Assembly: GCF_025717515.1 (NCBI RefSeq)
Contig: NZ_JAJIRN010000013.1
Location: 1-64,000 of the forward strand
Direction: 5' to 3'
Length of the DNA: 64,000 nt
Origin: Roseateles oligotrophus
GTDB lineage: Bacteria > Pseudomonadota > Gammaproteobacteria > Burkholderiales > Burkholderiaceae_C
Every line of letters begins with the position of its first letter. Position 1 is the stretch's first letter. The notes under the pieces were generated by a model, which was given only the letters and a program-made list of their open reading frames with translations, ran no database searches and was not told the origin of the DNA. A program made the position numbers and the translations under genes. Of the stretch, positions 36,262-45,608 are shown one piece after another.

Positions 36262-36568
36262 GGAGTCCCGGAGCGTCGGCGCGCTGCAAGCAGGGTGAGC
36301 TGCAGCGCTGGATTTGCGAATTGCTGAGCGAACCGCCAGGGTCCGGACAGATTTGCGGGGCATTTTACCGATCTCCGACGCCCAACCGTCGATGCACCGA
36401 AAACAACCGTCTACTTGCCCACCATGCCATTCGTGACAAAACACCGGGCTTGGGTCTGGCCACTGCAACATCTGGAAACAGTTGCGCCGCACAGGGCCGA
36501 GTCGGCTGCCTACAGTCGGCCCATGGCGCAAGCCATATCGCCTCACCCAGCAGCAAAAGGTCCATCCG
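36262..36568. other. Divergent promoter region of purL and the DUF5666 lipoprotein
   Basis: These 307 bp lie between two divergently transcribed genes. No gene, repeat or convincing operator was recognised. An AAAAGG ribosome site for the lipoprotein lies at its right end. Confidence 0.5.
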
Positions 36569-38506
36569 ATGAACAAGCAATCAATGAGAAGTTGGCAGCA
36601 AGGTTTAGGCCTTGCAATCTGCGCCCTCAGCGCCGCCACCCTGGTCGCCTGTGGCGGCGGAGGTGGTTCAAGCGCCACCCCCGAGGTCGCACCGGCCGCC
36701 CCGCCCCCCACGGCAACCATCACCTCCACCTTGACCCTGATCGAAGGCACGATCACCGGCTTCGGCAGCGTGGTCATTGACGGCGTGCGCTACAAGGACG
36801 ACGGCACCAAGGTCGAAATCGGCGACAACCCGGAGCTGAAGAAACTGGCCACCCTCGGCGATCTGCGCACCGGCATGCGGGTCCAGGGCGAATTGAAGGA
36901 CGGCGTGCTGCAAAACCTGCTGGTCAATTTCGCCTTGGTCGGCACGGTGTCGGCGGTCGACCCTGCTGCAGGCACGATCAGCGTGTTCGGCCAAACCATC
37001 AAGATCACCAGCGCCGGTCAACTGCCGACCGTGTTTGATGGTTTCAGCAACCTGAGTCAATTGCTGGTCGGTGATCTGATCAAGGTGGCCGGCTCGGTCG
37101 CGGCGGACGGCGGCATCACCGCCACCCGCATCGAGCGCAAGCTCAAGGAAGGCGGCGAACTCTATCGCCTGAGCGGCCCCGTGCAGACCTTGGATGCGAC
37201 AGCCAAGCGCTTTGCACTCGGCGGCAATAGCAGCGTGACGGTGGACTACGCCAAGGCCAAGGTCCTGCCCGAAGGTGCGGTGATCGAAAACGGCAAGCTG
37301 GTCAGCGTGGTTGCCAATGCCGCACCCGTTCAAAGCGGCGGCCAGACGCTGCTGACGGCCAGCGCGGTCGAGGTCAAGTCACGCCAGATTCCGGATGCCA
37401 AGGAACTCAGCATTGGCGGGCAGATCAACGATTTCAAGAGCTTGGCCTCGCTGCGCATCGGCGATGTGCAGGTGGATGCCAGCAGCGCGGAACTGAAGGA
37501 AGGCACCGTGCTCGCCGACCTCGTCAACGGCGCCCAGGCCTATGCCAAGGGTAGCTTGACGGCCGGCGTTTTGAAGGCCGCGAGCCTGAAGGTCTTCAAG
37601 CCCGAAACCGCCTTGAAGGCCATGCTGATCGGCCAGGTGACCGACTTTGTGTCGATTGCCAACTTCAAGCTGCGCGGCACCGATGTGGATGCCTCACAGG
37701 CCAACTTCAGCAAAGGCAAGGCGGCCGATTTGGCCACCGGCGCCTGGGTCAGCATCAGTGGCCAGTTGACGGCCAGCGGCGTGCTGGCCAAGACGGTCGA
37801 GATCCTGCCTCCACCGGCCGACAAGCCGGCTAGGCTGGAAGGCGCCATCAGCGGCGTTGATTTGGCAACTAAACGTTTCAGCCTGCTCGGCACAACGGTG
37901 CAGTGGAGCGACACGACCAAGCTGAACCCAAGCAATATCTCGCTCGCCAACTTGGCCAATGGTGTGGTCTTGGTGGTCGAGGGCAGCTACTCGGAGGCCA
38001 GCGGCGTCTTCTCTGCGACCGGCGTCAAGCTTATCAACACCACCGGCGTGGTCAAAACGGTGGGCTTTTCGGGCATCGCCTTTGAAGTGACGACCACCGG
38101 CTTCAAGGTCGGCAGCAATACCGTCTTGCTGGGCAAGGACATCAAGTTCGAACCGACCGGGACCACGCTGGCGGACCTGAAGAACGGCGCCAGGGTCGGT
38201 GTCAAAGCGACCTTGATCAATGTGGATGGCAAGGCCACCTTGACCGCCACTCAGATCGAGGTGCAAAAGCCCGAGAAGGACAGCGAGGGTGCCGAATATG
38301 TCTACCTGAGCGGTTTGATCGCCGACTTCGTCAGCAGCGCCGACTTCAAAATCGGTAGCCAGAAGGTCGACGCGAGTGGCAGCGGCGTGGAGTTCATTGA
38401 TGGTGACGCCGCCAAGTTGGCCAACGGCCTGAAGATCGAGATCAAGGGCAGCGTCAGCAAGGCCGGCGTCCTGATCGCGAAACGCGTGCATTTCATGCCA
38501 GGCTGA
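36569..38506 (+). CDS. Lipoprotein with eight DUF5666-like repeats
   Basis: This 645-residue protein starts with a lipoprotein signal (lipobox L-V-A-C, Cys28), then a Gly/Ala/Pro linker. Eight successive units of about 65-75 residues follow the DUF5666 pattern: G-x-I-x-x-F, a hydrophobic strand, then G-x-x-V-D-A-S. Examples are [45 protein letters not shown] and [15 protein letters not shown]. The units are predicted to be small beta-barrels. It is an envelope protein of unknown function. ATG 36569 follows AAAAGG. A strong terminator lies 19 bp after the stop. Confidence 0.88.
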   Translation: MNKQSMRSWQQGLGLAICALSAATLVACGGGGGSSATPEVAPAAPPPTATITSTLTLIEGTITGFGSVVIDGVRYKDDGTKVEIGDNPELKKLATLGDLRTGMRVQGELKDGVLQNLLVNFALVGTVSAVDPAAGTISVFGQTIKITSAGQLPTVFDGFSNLSQLLVGDLIKVAGSVAADGGITATRIERKLKEGGELYRLSGPVQTLDATAKRFALGGNSSVTVDYAKAKVLPEGAVIENGKLVSVVANAAPVQSGGQTLLTASAVEVKSRQIPDAKELSIGGQINDFKSLASLRIGDVQVDASSAELKEGTVLADLVNGAQAYAKGSLTAGVLKAASLKVFKPETALKAMLIGQVTDFVSIANFKLRGTDVDASQANFSKGKAADLATGAWVSISGQLTASGVLAKTVEILPPPADKPARLEGAISGVDLATKRFSLLGTTVQWSDTTKLNPSNISLANLANGVVLVVEGSYSEASGVFSATGVKLINTTGVVKTVGFSGIAFEVTTTGFKVGSNTVLLGKDIKFEPTGTTLADLKNGARVGVKATLINVDGKATLTATQIEVQKPEKDSEGAEYVYLSGLIADFVSSADFKIGSQKVDASGSGVEFIDGDAAKLANGLKIEIKGSVSKAGVLIAKRVHFMPG

Positions 38507-38524
38507 ACGGCCAGGCACTAAGTC

Positions 38525-38556
38525 AAAGGGCCATGCCTCGCGGCATGGCCCTTTTC
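38525..38556 (+). terminator. Rho-independent terminator of the DUF5666 lipoprotein gene
   Basis: A 13-bp perfect stem (38525-38537 with 38542-38554) has a TCGC tetraloop and TTTT on the plus strand. It may also stop the convergent minus-strand deaminase transcript. Confidence 0.9.
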
Positions 38557-38575
38557 TATTTCAAGTCGGGAAGTT

Positions 38576-39889
38576 TTACAGGCCGGCCTTCATCTGCCCG
38601 ACGATATGCTCGACGCGGTCCAGCAGGCCGGCCTGATCAACCGTGGTCAAGACTCGACCCTTCAAGACTTGGCGCCCCCCGACCCAAACGTCGGACACAT
38701 GCTCGCGGCCGGCCACATAGACCAGTTGCGCCTCGGGGTTGTAGACCGGCCGGCATTCCAGCGCGTCCAGCGACACCGCCACCACATCGGCCAGCTTGCC
38801 GACTTCGAGCGAGCCCAGATCGGCGGCCCGGCCCATCGCCTTGGCAGCCCTGATCGTCGCCATCTCCAGCGCCGTGCGGGCCGACACCGTCGTCGAATTG
38901 CAGGTCGAGCCCTTGGCCAGCAAGGCCGCGGCGCGGATCTCGCCGAACATGTCCTGGCGGTTGTTGGACGCAGCGCCGTCGGTACCCAGAATCACATTGA
39001 CGCCGGCTGCCTCCAAAGCCGTGACCGGGCAGACGCCCGAGGCCAGCTTCATATTCGAGTTCGGGTTGTGGACCAGATGCACCTTCTGCGCCGCCAGCAT
39101 CGCGATCTCGGCCTCGTTCAGATGCACCATATGCACGGCCATCATCTTCTCGTTCAGCAGGCCCAGTTTGTTCAGGCGCTCGAGTGGGCGCATGCCATGC
39201 TGCTGCACGCTGGAATCAACCTCGAACTGGGTCTCATGAATATGGCAATGCATCTGCATTTCATATTTCTCGGACAACTCGCGCAGGGCGACAAAGGTCT
39301 CGTCCGACACCGTGTAGGGCGCATGCGGGGCCGAGGTCCAATCCAGCGAAGCTTCGCCCTTGAACTGCTCGTAGGCGGCCAGCCCGTTGCTGATGTACTC
39401 GGCCGCATTGGCCGCATAGCCGGTCGGGAAGTCGATCACATTGATGGACACGCCGGCGCGGATGCCGCTGTCCAGCGCCGCCCGCGCCATCGCAGCGGGG
39501 AAGAAATACATATCGTTCAGATAGGTGACGCCGCCGCGCAAGGCCTCGCAGGCCGACAGCATCGAGCCCTGGTAGGTCCAGTCGTCGCTGACCCACTTTT
39601 TCTCCAGCGGCCAGATATGGTTTTGCAGCCAATCCATCAAGGGAACATCGTCGGCCACGCCGCGCAGCAAGGACATCGCCGAATGGGTGTGTCCATTGAT
39701 CAGGCCGGGGATCAAGACATGTTCGCCCAACTCGACCCGCTCGGCGTCCGGGTACTTAGCCTCGGCCTCAGCCCAAGGCAGGATGGCCGCAATACGCTCA
39801 CCGCTGATGACCAGGGCGTGATCGTTCAACACGGTGCTGCCGGGCGCCATGCTCAGCAACCAGCGGGCTTTCAGAATGGTGGTCTTCAT
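38576..39889 (-). CDS. mtaD: 5-methylthioadenosine/S-adenosylhomocysteine deaminase (TRZ/ATZ amidohydrolase)
   Basis: This 437-residue metal-dependent amidohydrolase has metal ligands HxH in LINGHTHSAMSL, His in MQMHCHIHETQFE, and Asp in LGTDGAASNNRQD. The composite barrel end ADVVAVSLDALECRP and the LSVSI-type N-terminus fit the TRZ/ATZ branch annotated as MTA/SAH deaminase. The precise purine substrate is inferred. ATG 39889 has GGAG seven bases upstream. Upstream on the same strand are a nucleoside hydrolase and ribokinase, which suggests a nucleoside-salvage group. Confidence 0.87.
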   Translation of the reverse strand: MKTTILKARWLLSMAPGSTVLNDHALVISGERIAAILPWAEAEAKYPDAERVELGEHVLIPGLINGHTHSAMSLLRGVADDVPLMDWLQNHIWPLEKKWVSDDWTYQGSMLSACEALRGGVTYLNDMYFFPAAMARAALDSGIRAGVSINVIDFPTGYAANAAEYISNGLAAYEQFKGEASLDWTSAPHAPYTVSDETFVALRELSEKYEMQMHCHIHETQFEVDSSVQQHGMRPLERLNKLGLLNEKMMAVHMVHLNEAEIAMLAAQKVHLVHNPNSNMKLASGVCPVTALEAAGVNVILGTDGAASNNRQDMFGEIRAAALLAKGSTCNSTTVSARTALEMATIRAAKAMGRAADLGSLEVGKLADVVAVSLDALECRPVYNPEAQLVYVAGREHVSDVWVGGRQVLKGRVLTTVDQAGLLDRVEHIVGQMKAGL

Positions 39890-39931
39890 CAAATACTCCA
39901 ATAGGGTGGCGCGAAGGCCATGACTGTAGCG

Positions 39932-40909
39932 TTAAGCAGCGTCGAAGGCCTGCTCGAACAAGGCCAGCACACGCTCGGCTTGCACCCCAATGCAAACCTG
40001 CTGCGCGGGACAGCCACTCCAAGGTGTTTGCGCGAGGCTGAGTTTGCGGAAGTCCTGAATCGTCTGGCCGCGCGCGATGCCATCGGTGACCACACGCACC
40101 GGACCGCTGCGCAAGGTGAAGGCCTCCGGCTCGATCGCATAGGCGATGGCGCTCGCATCATGGGCGTATATGCCATCGATGCCGGCACAGGCTTGGTAGA
40201 AGTCTTGGTAATGACGGGTGGCTTTCCAGATGAAATCGCCAACCACCCCGCCCCGCCCCTGCAAACTGGACAGATAGGCCTCGCTCATCACCGTCTCATG
40301 GGTGACATCAAGGCCGACGATGACGACCGGCCAGTCGGCGCTGAAGACCAAATCAGCCGCCTCGGGGTCATTGATGATATTGGCCTCGGCCACCGGCGTG
40401 ACGTTGCCGCAGCGCGCTGCCGTGCCGAAGGCGCCGCCCATCACGATGACGCGGTGAACCTTGGCCACAATGCTGGGGTCGTGGCGCAACGCCAACGCCA
40501 AATTGGTCAGCGGGCCGACCGCGATCAAGGTGATCGCGCCGGGTTCGGCATTGACCATATCGCAGATCAATTGATAGGCCGGCCGCGCATCCAAGGGTGG
40601 CACTTCGGCCTCCAGCAGCGCCGCCATGCCGCCAACGCCATCATCGCCGTGCACATGGACCGAAAATTCGCGCTCGGCATGCGCGTGCAAAGGGCCGGCT
40701 GCTCCGGCCGCCACCGGCACCTGCTGGCCGAACATCGCGGCCAGCAGTTGGCCATTGCGGCTCGTCACCTCGATCGATGCGTTGCCAAACACCGTCGTGA
40801 CGGCACGCAAATCAAGTGCCGGATGGCGCGCCAGCAAATACAGGGCCATCGCATCGTCGATACCGGGGTCGGTGTCAAAAATCACCGGCATGGGAGTGGA
40901 GGTTTTCAT
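39932..40909 (-). CDS. Inosine/uridine-preferring nucleoside hydrolase
   Basis: This 325-residue protein has the calcium-binding Asp cluster near its start (IFDTDPGIDDAMALYLL), the hallmark of nucleoside N-ribohydrolases. GPLTNLALALRHDP and VIVMGGAFG are also typical. It splits nucleosides into base and ribose in the cytoplasm. Ribokinase is encoded 22 bp upstream in the same operon and would phosphorylate the released ribose. ATG 40909 follows AGGA. The substrate range (purine, pyrimidine or both) is not evident. Confidence 0.93.
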   Translation of the reverse strand: MKTSTPMPVIFDTDPGIDDAMALYLLARHPALDLRAVTTVFGNASIEVTSRNGQLLAAMFGQQVPVAAGAAGPLHAHAEREFSVHVHGDDGVGGMAALLEAEVPPLDARPAYQLICDMVNAEPGAITLIAVGPLTNLALALRHDPSIVAKVHRVIVMGGAFGTAARCGNVTPVAEANIINDPEAADLVFSADWPVVIVGLDVTHETVMSEAYLSSLQGRGGVVGDFIWKATRHYQDFYQACAGIDGIYAHDASAIAYAIEPEAFTLRSGPVRVVTDGIARGQTIQDFRKLSLAQTPWSGCPAQQVCIGVQAERVLALFEQAFDAA

Positions 40910-40931
40910 CAACTTGTCCTGCAGAAAATTC

Positions 40932-41912
40932 TTAGATCGACTCGACCCGACGCAGCGCGAACTCGGCGCCTAACTCGGCGCGCTGTGGCATTGCCGACTG
41001 CACGCCACTGCGGCTGACGGCGATTGCCGCGGCTGCCTGCCCCAAGCAGACGGCGTCGGCGCTGGTCAGGCCCTCGGCCAAGCCGGCGACCAAGCCGCCT
41101 ACCAAGGTGTCACCGGCGCCGACGGTATCGACCGCAATCACCGCGCGGGCAGGGAAATGCTGGTCAAGATCTGCCGTGCACAACAAGGCACCGTCGGAAC
41201 CCAGCGTTACCAAAACCTGTTTGACGCCTCGTTTCAGCAATATCTGCGCGGCGCGACGAGCTTGCTCGCGAGTGTCGTCAGCGATGCCCATAGGCACGCC
41301 GCTGAGTTGGCTCGCCTCGGTTTCGTTCAACACCAGCCAGTCGGTCAGCCCGAGCAAGGCTTCGGGCAGTTCTTGCGCCGGGGCGGCATTCAGCACCGTG
41401 ATCGAACCCGCGCCGCGGGCCAACTCGAACGCAGCCTGGATAGCACCCATGGGCACTTCCAACTGCGCCACCACCACGCCGGCGCCGCGCAGCGTTGGCG
41501 CCGCAGCCGCCACATCGGCCGCGCTCAGATCGGCATTGCTGCCGGGTATATAGACGATGGCGTTCTCGCCACCCTTGCTCGCCACCATGATGACCGCGAT
41601 ACCGGGCAAGGCCTTGGCATCACGCATCACGGCCTCGCAAGCGATACCCTCGATCTGCAGCGCCTGCAGTAACTCCGGGCCATATTGCCGCATGCCGACC
41701 CGCGCAACAAAATCCACCGCAGCACCCAGCCGCGCGGCGGCAACCGCCTGATTTGCGCCCTTGCCTCCGGGAGCCATCACAAAGGCCTCTCCGGCCAAGG
41801 TTTCGCCCGGTGCGGGCAATCGCGTGGAATGAGCCACCATATCCATATTGATGCTGCCAACCACCGCTACGCGGGCCCGAATGGCCTGACCATCTACGTT
41901 CTTCGTCATCAT
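40932..41912 (-). CDS. rbsK: Ribokinase
   Basis: This 326-residue PfkB-family sugar kinase has VVGSINMDMVAHSTRLPAPGE at its start and the ribose-binding GGKGANQAVAAARLG. The ATP/anion-hole motif is DTVGAGDTLVGGLVAGL with its catalytic Asp. It converts ribose to ribose 5-phosphate. Two ATG codons lie in tandem (41912 and 41909); the first is used. It is 18 bp downstream of the LacI-type regulator gene and directly before the nucleoside hydrolase, so all three are probably one operon. Confidence 0.94.
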   Translation of the reverse strand: MMTKNVDGQAIRARVAVVGSINMDMVAHSTRLPAPGETLAGEAFVMAPGGKGANQAVAAARLGAAVDFVARVGMRQYGPELLQALQIEGIACEAVMRDAKALPGIAVIMVASKGGENAIVYIPGSNADLSAADVAAAAPTLRGAGVVVAQLEVPMGAIQAAFELARGAGSITVLNAAPAQELPEALLGLTDWLVLNETEASQLSGVPMGIADDTREQARRAAQILLKRGVKQVLVTLGSDGALLCTADLDQHFPARAVIAVDTVGAGDTLVGGLVAGLAEGLTSADAVCLGQAAAAIAVSRSGVQSAMPQRAELGAEFALRRVESI

Positions 41913-41930
41913 CTTTTGTCTCTCAATATC

Positions 41931-42950
41931 TTATGGAGGTGGCGCTGTGCTTTCGCGCACCACCAAACGTGGCGTCAGCAGCACGTCCTTCAATTCCGCA
42001 CCGGGGCTCTCGATCCGGGCAATCAAAACCCGCCCGGCCTCCGCCCCCAAAGCCCTCACCCCGCAACCGACCGTGGTCAGGGCGGGAAACACATAACGGC
42101 TCAATTCGATGTCATCAAAACCAACAATCGACAGTTGCTGAGGCAAGCTCAGGCCCAACTCCGCGGCGGCCCGCAGCGCACCGACCGCCATCATGTCGTT
42201 GCTGGCAAAAATGCCGGTCACCGGGTTTGAACTATTGGCAGGACTCTGGCTGCGCAATAGACGCCTTGTGGCCTCATAGCCGCCCGGGCTGCTGAAGTCA
42301 CTCTCGACTACCAGCGCTTCATCGACCTCGATACCTTTGTCCCGCAGCGCGTGGCGCCAGCCCTCGATCCGTTCGCGAGCGACCTCGAACTCCGCCGGCC
42401 CGCTGATGCAGGCGATGCGTCGGTGGCCGAGGTCGATCAAATGCTTGACCGCGTTATAGGCGCCCTGTTGGTTATCGACGCTGACCCGGTCGGCTTTGGC
42501 GCCGGGCACCAGGCGGTCAACCGTCACCGACGGGACGCTGGCGAGCTTGAAAATACGCGCCAAGGCTTCGTCGTCACCGGCCGAAGACAAAAGCAAGCCG
42601 TCAACACGCTTCTCCAGCAGGGTGCGCATGTACTGCTGCTGGCGCTTGGGGTCATTGTCGGAGTTGCACAGAAACACCGAGTAGCCGGCCAAGCGGCAAC
42701 ATTCCTCGACACCACAGACCAGCTCGGCAAAGAAGGGGTTCTGTACATTGGGAACCAGAACGCCAATGATTTTGGTTTCGCTTTTTCGCAAGGAGCGCGC
42801 CACCGCGCTGGGTAGATAGCCGATCTCTTCCACCGCCGCCAAGACCCTGCGGCGCGCATCGGCGCTGACCGGGCGGGTGTCGTTCAGGACATGGGACACG
42901 GTGGTGAAGGACACGCCAGCCAGCGCGGCTACGTCTTTGATTGTGCTCAA
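41931..42950 (-). CDS. LacI family transcriptional regulator of the ribonucleoside operon
   Basis: This 339-residue protein has the LacI helix-turn-helix at its N-terminus (TIKDVAALAGVSFTTVSHVLN), the hinge helix (PSAVARSLRK), and a periplasmic-binding-type effector domain (IIGVLVPNVQNPFFAEL to GFDDIELSRYVFP). The start is taken as TTG 42950, which places the helix-turn-helix at the usual position. An earlier in-frame start adds a tail without homology and would cover the operator. It likely represses its own operon in response to ribose or a derivative. Confidence 0.9.
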   Translation of the reverse strand: MSTIKDVAALAGVSFTTVSHVLNDTRPVSADARRRVLAAVEEIGYLPSAVARSLRKSETKIIGVLVPNVQNPFFAELVCGVEECCRLAGYSVFLCNSDNDPKRQQQYMRTLLEKRVDGLLLSSAGDDEALARIFKLASVPSVTVDRLVPGAKADRVSVDNQQGAYNAVKHLIDLGHRRIACISGPAEFEVARERIEGWRHALRDKGIEVDEALVVESDFSSPGGYEATRRLLRSQSPANSSNPVTGIFASNDMMAVGALRAAAELGLSLPQQLSIVGFDDIELSRYVFPALTTVGCGVRALGAEAGRVLIARIESPGAELKDVLLTPRLVVRESTAPPP

Positions 42951-42985
42951 GATTAAAAGCTCGGGATGAATGCGCTTTGAGTAGG

Positions 42986-42999
42986 GGCAAACGTTTGCC
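42986..42999. promoter_or_regulatory. LacI-family operator
   Basis: A perfect 14-bp palindrome GGCAAACGTTTGCC with the central CG pair is typical of LacI/PurR-family sites. It lies 36 bp upstream of the regulator start, which fits autoregulation of the regulator-rbsK-nucleoside hydrolase operon. Confidence 0.87.
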
Positions 43000-43112
43000 A
43001 CTTTGCGCAAGCATAGCCCAAGCTGATGCGACTGCAGCTCGATACTCGAAGAAAATCGCTAATCGCACGCGCCTTTTAAGGACTTCTGCGCCGGTGACGG
43101 CCCTTAAAACGG

Positions 43113-43148
43113 AAAAAACCTCGCGCCCATCAAAAGGCAACGAGGTTT
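43113..43148 (-). terminator. Rho-independent terminator of gltA
   Basis: On the minus strand an 8-bp stem (AAACCTCG with CGAGGTTT) encloses an inner GCC/GGC pairing and is followed by a run of six T. It lies about 58 bp after the gltA stop. Confidence 0.85.
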
Positions 43149-43205
43149 AAATGCACGGCCTGATCGACTCAGGGCCGGTCGGGTCGAGATTTCAACGGTC
43201 AGCGA

Positions 43206-44516
43206 TCAGCGCTTGTCGATCGGCTGCACGTCGCGGGAGGTGGCGCCGACGAAGAGCTGACGCGGGCGGCCGATCTTGTACTCGGGGTCGCCGATCATCT
43301 CGTTCAGCTGAGCAATCCAACCAACCGTGCGGGCCAAGGCGAAGATCGCCGTGAACAGGCTGACCGGGATGCCGATCGCGCGCTGCACGATGCCGGAGTA
43401 GAAGTCAACGTTCGGGTAAAGCTTGCGCGACACGAAGTAGTCGTCTTCCAGCGCGATCTTCTCCAGTGCCATCGCCAGCTTGAACAACGGGTCGTCATGC
43501 AGGCCCAGCGCGTTCAAGACCTCGTGGCAGGTTTCGCGCATCAGCTTGGCACGCGGGTCATAGTTCTTGTAGACCCGGTGACCGAAGCCCATCAGCTTGA
43601 CGCCGGAGTTCTTGTCCTTGACCTGCTTGATGAACTCACCGATCTTCTCGACACCACCATTGCGCTGGATTTCTTCCAGCATGGTCAGCGCCGCTTCGTT
43701 GGCGCCGCCGTGAGCCGGGCCCCACAGGCAGGCCACGCCGGCCGCAATGGCCGCGAACGGGTTGGTGCCGCTGGAGCCGCACAGGCGCACGGTCGAGGTC
43801 GACGCGTTTTGCTCGTGATCGGCGTGCAAGATGAAGATGCGCTCCATCGCGCGCACCAGCACCTCATTCGGCTCGTACTTCTCGCAAGGCGTTGCAAACA
43901 TCATGTGCATGAAGTTGGCGGTGTAGCCCAGATCATTGCGAGGATAGATGAAAGGCTGGCCGATCGAATATTTGTAAGCCATCGCGACCAGGGTCGGCAT
44001 CTTGGCAATCAGGCGGATCGCGGCAATCTCGCGGTGTTCCGGATTGTTGATATCGGTGCTGTCGTGATAGAAGGCCGACATCGCGCCGACCAAGCCCGTC
44101 ATCACCGCCATCGGATGCGCATCCCGGCGGAAACCGCGCAGGAAGAACTGCATCTGCTCATTGACCATCGTGTGATGGGTCACGCGGTGAACGAAGTCTG
44201 CCTTCTTGGCGACATCCGGCAACTCTCCGTAGAGCAGCAGATGGCAGGTTTCCAGGAAGTCGCAATTGGTCGCCAATTGCTCGATCGGGTAGCCGCGGTA
44301 GAGCAGCTCGCCCTTGTCACCATCGATATAGGTGATGGTGGAATTGCAGGAGGCGGTCGACAAGAAACCGGGGTCGTAGGTGAACTTGCCCGTTTGCGCG
44401 TAGAGCTTGCGGATGTCGATCACATCCGGGCCGACCGAGCCTTTGTAGATCGGCAGATCCATATTGGGGCTGCCGTCGGAGAACGACAGGGTGGCTTTGA
44501 CGTCTGACGGGGTCAT
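43206..44516 (-). CDS. gltA: Citrate synthase
   Basis: This 436-residue type II (hexameric, NADH-sensitive type) citrate synthase has an N-terminal beta-domain ([18 protein letters not shown]). Active-site His residues are in [10 protein letters not shown] and [14 protein letters not shown], and the catalytic Asp lies in [20 protein letters not shown]. It condenses acetyl-CoA with oxaloacetate. ATG 44516 has AAGGA. It is the last gene of the GntR-sdhCDAB-sdhE-gltA group and ends at a strong terminator. Confidence 0.98.
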   Translation of the reverse strand: MTPSDVKATLSFSDGSPNMDLPIYKGSVGPDVIDIRKLYAQTGKFTYDPGFLSTASCNSTITYIDGDKGELLYRGYPIEQLATNCDFLETCHLLLYGELPDVAKKADFVHRVTHHTMVNEQMQFFLRGFRRDAHPMAVMTGLVGAMSAFYHDSTDINNPEHREIAAIRLIAKMPTLVAMAYKYSIGQPFIYPRNDLGYTANFMHMMFATPCEKYEPNEVLVRAMERIFILHADHEQNASTSTVRLCGSSGTNPFAAIAAGVACLWGPAHGGANEAALTMLEEIQRNGGVEKIGEFIKQVKDKNSGVKLMGFGHRVYKNYDPRAKLMRETCHEVLNALGLHDDPLFKLAMALEKIALEDDYFVSRKLYPNVDFYSGIVQRAIGIPVSLFTAIFALARTVGWIAQLNEMIGDPEYKIGRPRQLFVGATSRDVQPIDKR

Positions 44517-44555
44517 GAGCTTGTCCTTTTGACTTCTGAAAATTCTTAAATTCGT

Positions 44556-44852
44556 TTAAGCAGAGGTGGTTCTGAGCAAGCTCAAAACTTCTTGTACATC
44601 GGGTCTATCCAACTCGCCTTCCGCTTCTTTGCGGCGCAGCAACAGATCCAGCAAATCGTTATCGGCCAGATCCATCAAGACCCGTAGCCCTTCGGCCTGC
44701 ACCTCGGTCAAACTGTCGGCATAAGCGTTGAAAAATCGCTCGATGAAAAGGTCATTCTCCAGCAGGCCGCGCCGGCAACGCCAGCGAAGTTTAGAGAGTG
44801 CCCTCTCATCGATCAACTCATCTTCGGGCTTCATATCAACAGCGACGCTCAT
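44556..44852 (-). CDS. sdhE: Succinate dehydrogenase assembly factor SdhE
   Basis: This 98-residue small helical protein carries the conserved RRGLLENDLFIERFF motif (R-G-x-x-E). That motif contacts SdhA and promotes covalent FAD attachment. It lies between sdhB and gltA, the usual Burkholderiales position. Length is normal. ATG 44852 is used; no other start fits. Confidence 0.94.
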   Translation of the reverse strand: MSVAVDMKPEDELIDERALSKLRWRCRRGLLENDLFIERFFNAYADSLTEVQAEGLRVLMDLADNDLLDLLLRRKEAEGELDRPDVQEVLSLLRTTSA

Positions 44853-44884
44853 CAGCAGACTTTAGGGGTTAGAGGTCAAATCAA

Positions 44885-45589
44885 TCAGACCGCGCGGCGT
44901 ACCATCATTTCTTTGATCTTGCCGATCGCCTTGGTCGGGTTCAAACCCTTGGGGCAGACATCGACGCAATTCATGATGGTGTGGCAGCGGAACAAACGGT
45001 ATGGGTCTTCCAGGTTATCCAGGCGCTCGGCGGTCGCTTCGTCGCGGCTATCGGCAATGAAGCGATAGGCCTGCAGCAGACCGGCCGGCCCGACGAACTT
45101 GTCCGGGTTCCACCAGAAACTCGGGCATGAGGTCGAGCAACTCGCGCACAAGATGCACTCATACAGGCCGTTGAGCTCATCGCGCTCTTCAGGGAACTGC
45201 AGGCGCTCCTTATCGGGCAGCGGCGTGTCGTTGATCAGATAAGGCTTGATCGAGTTGTACTGCTTGAAGAACTGCGTCATGTCGACGATCAGGTCGCGCA
45301 CCACCGGCAGGCCAGGCAGCGGCTTCAACACGATCACACCGGGCAGCGTGCGCATATTGGTCAGGCAGGCCAGGCCGTTCTTGCCGTTGATATTCATCGC
45401 ATCCGAGCCGCACACGCCTTCACGGCAGCTGCGTCGGAAGCTCAGGGTCGGGTCTTGCGCCTTCAACTTGCCCAGCGCGTCCAGCAACATGCGCTCGGTG
45501 CCATCCAGCTCGACCTCGAGGGTCTGCATATAGGGCTTGGCATCCTTGTCCGGGTCGTAACGGTAGATTTGAAAAGTACGCTTGGTCAT
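44885..45589 (-). CDS. sdhB: Succinate dehydrogenase iron-sulfur subunit
   Basis: This 234-residue protein has the [2Fe-2S] ligands in [22 protein letters not shown]. The [4Fe-4S] and [3Fe-4S] clusters are in [12 protein letters not shown] and [17 protein letters not shown]. It carries electrons from SdhA to the membrane quinone site. Nineteen bases separate it from sdhA. Confidence 0.98.
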   Translation of the reverse strand: MTKRTFQIYRYDPDKDAKPYMQTLEVELDGTERMLLDALGKLKAQDPTLSFRRSCREGVCGSDAMNINGKNGLACLTNMRTLPGVIVLKPLPGLPVVRDLIVDMTQFFKQYNSIKPYLINDTPLPDKERLQFPEERDELNGLYECILCASCSTSCPSFWWNPDKFVGPAGLLQAYRFIADSRDEATAERLDNLEDPYRLFRCHTIMNCVDVCPKGLNPTKAIGKIKEMMVRRAV

Positions 45590-45608
45590 ATTATTTTTTC
45601 CTAGACTC

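Noticed and set aside
36262-36777. Upstream extension of purL past 36261
   Set aside because: It has no family resemblance and overlaps the divergent lipoprotein gene.
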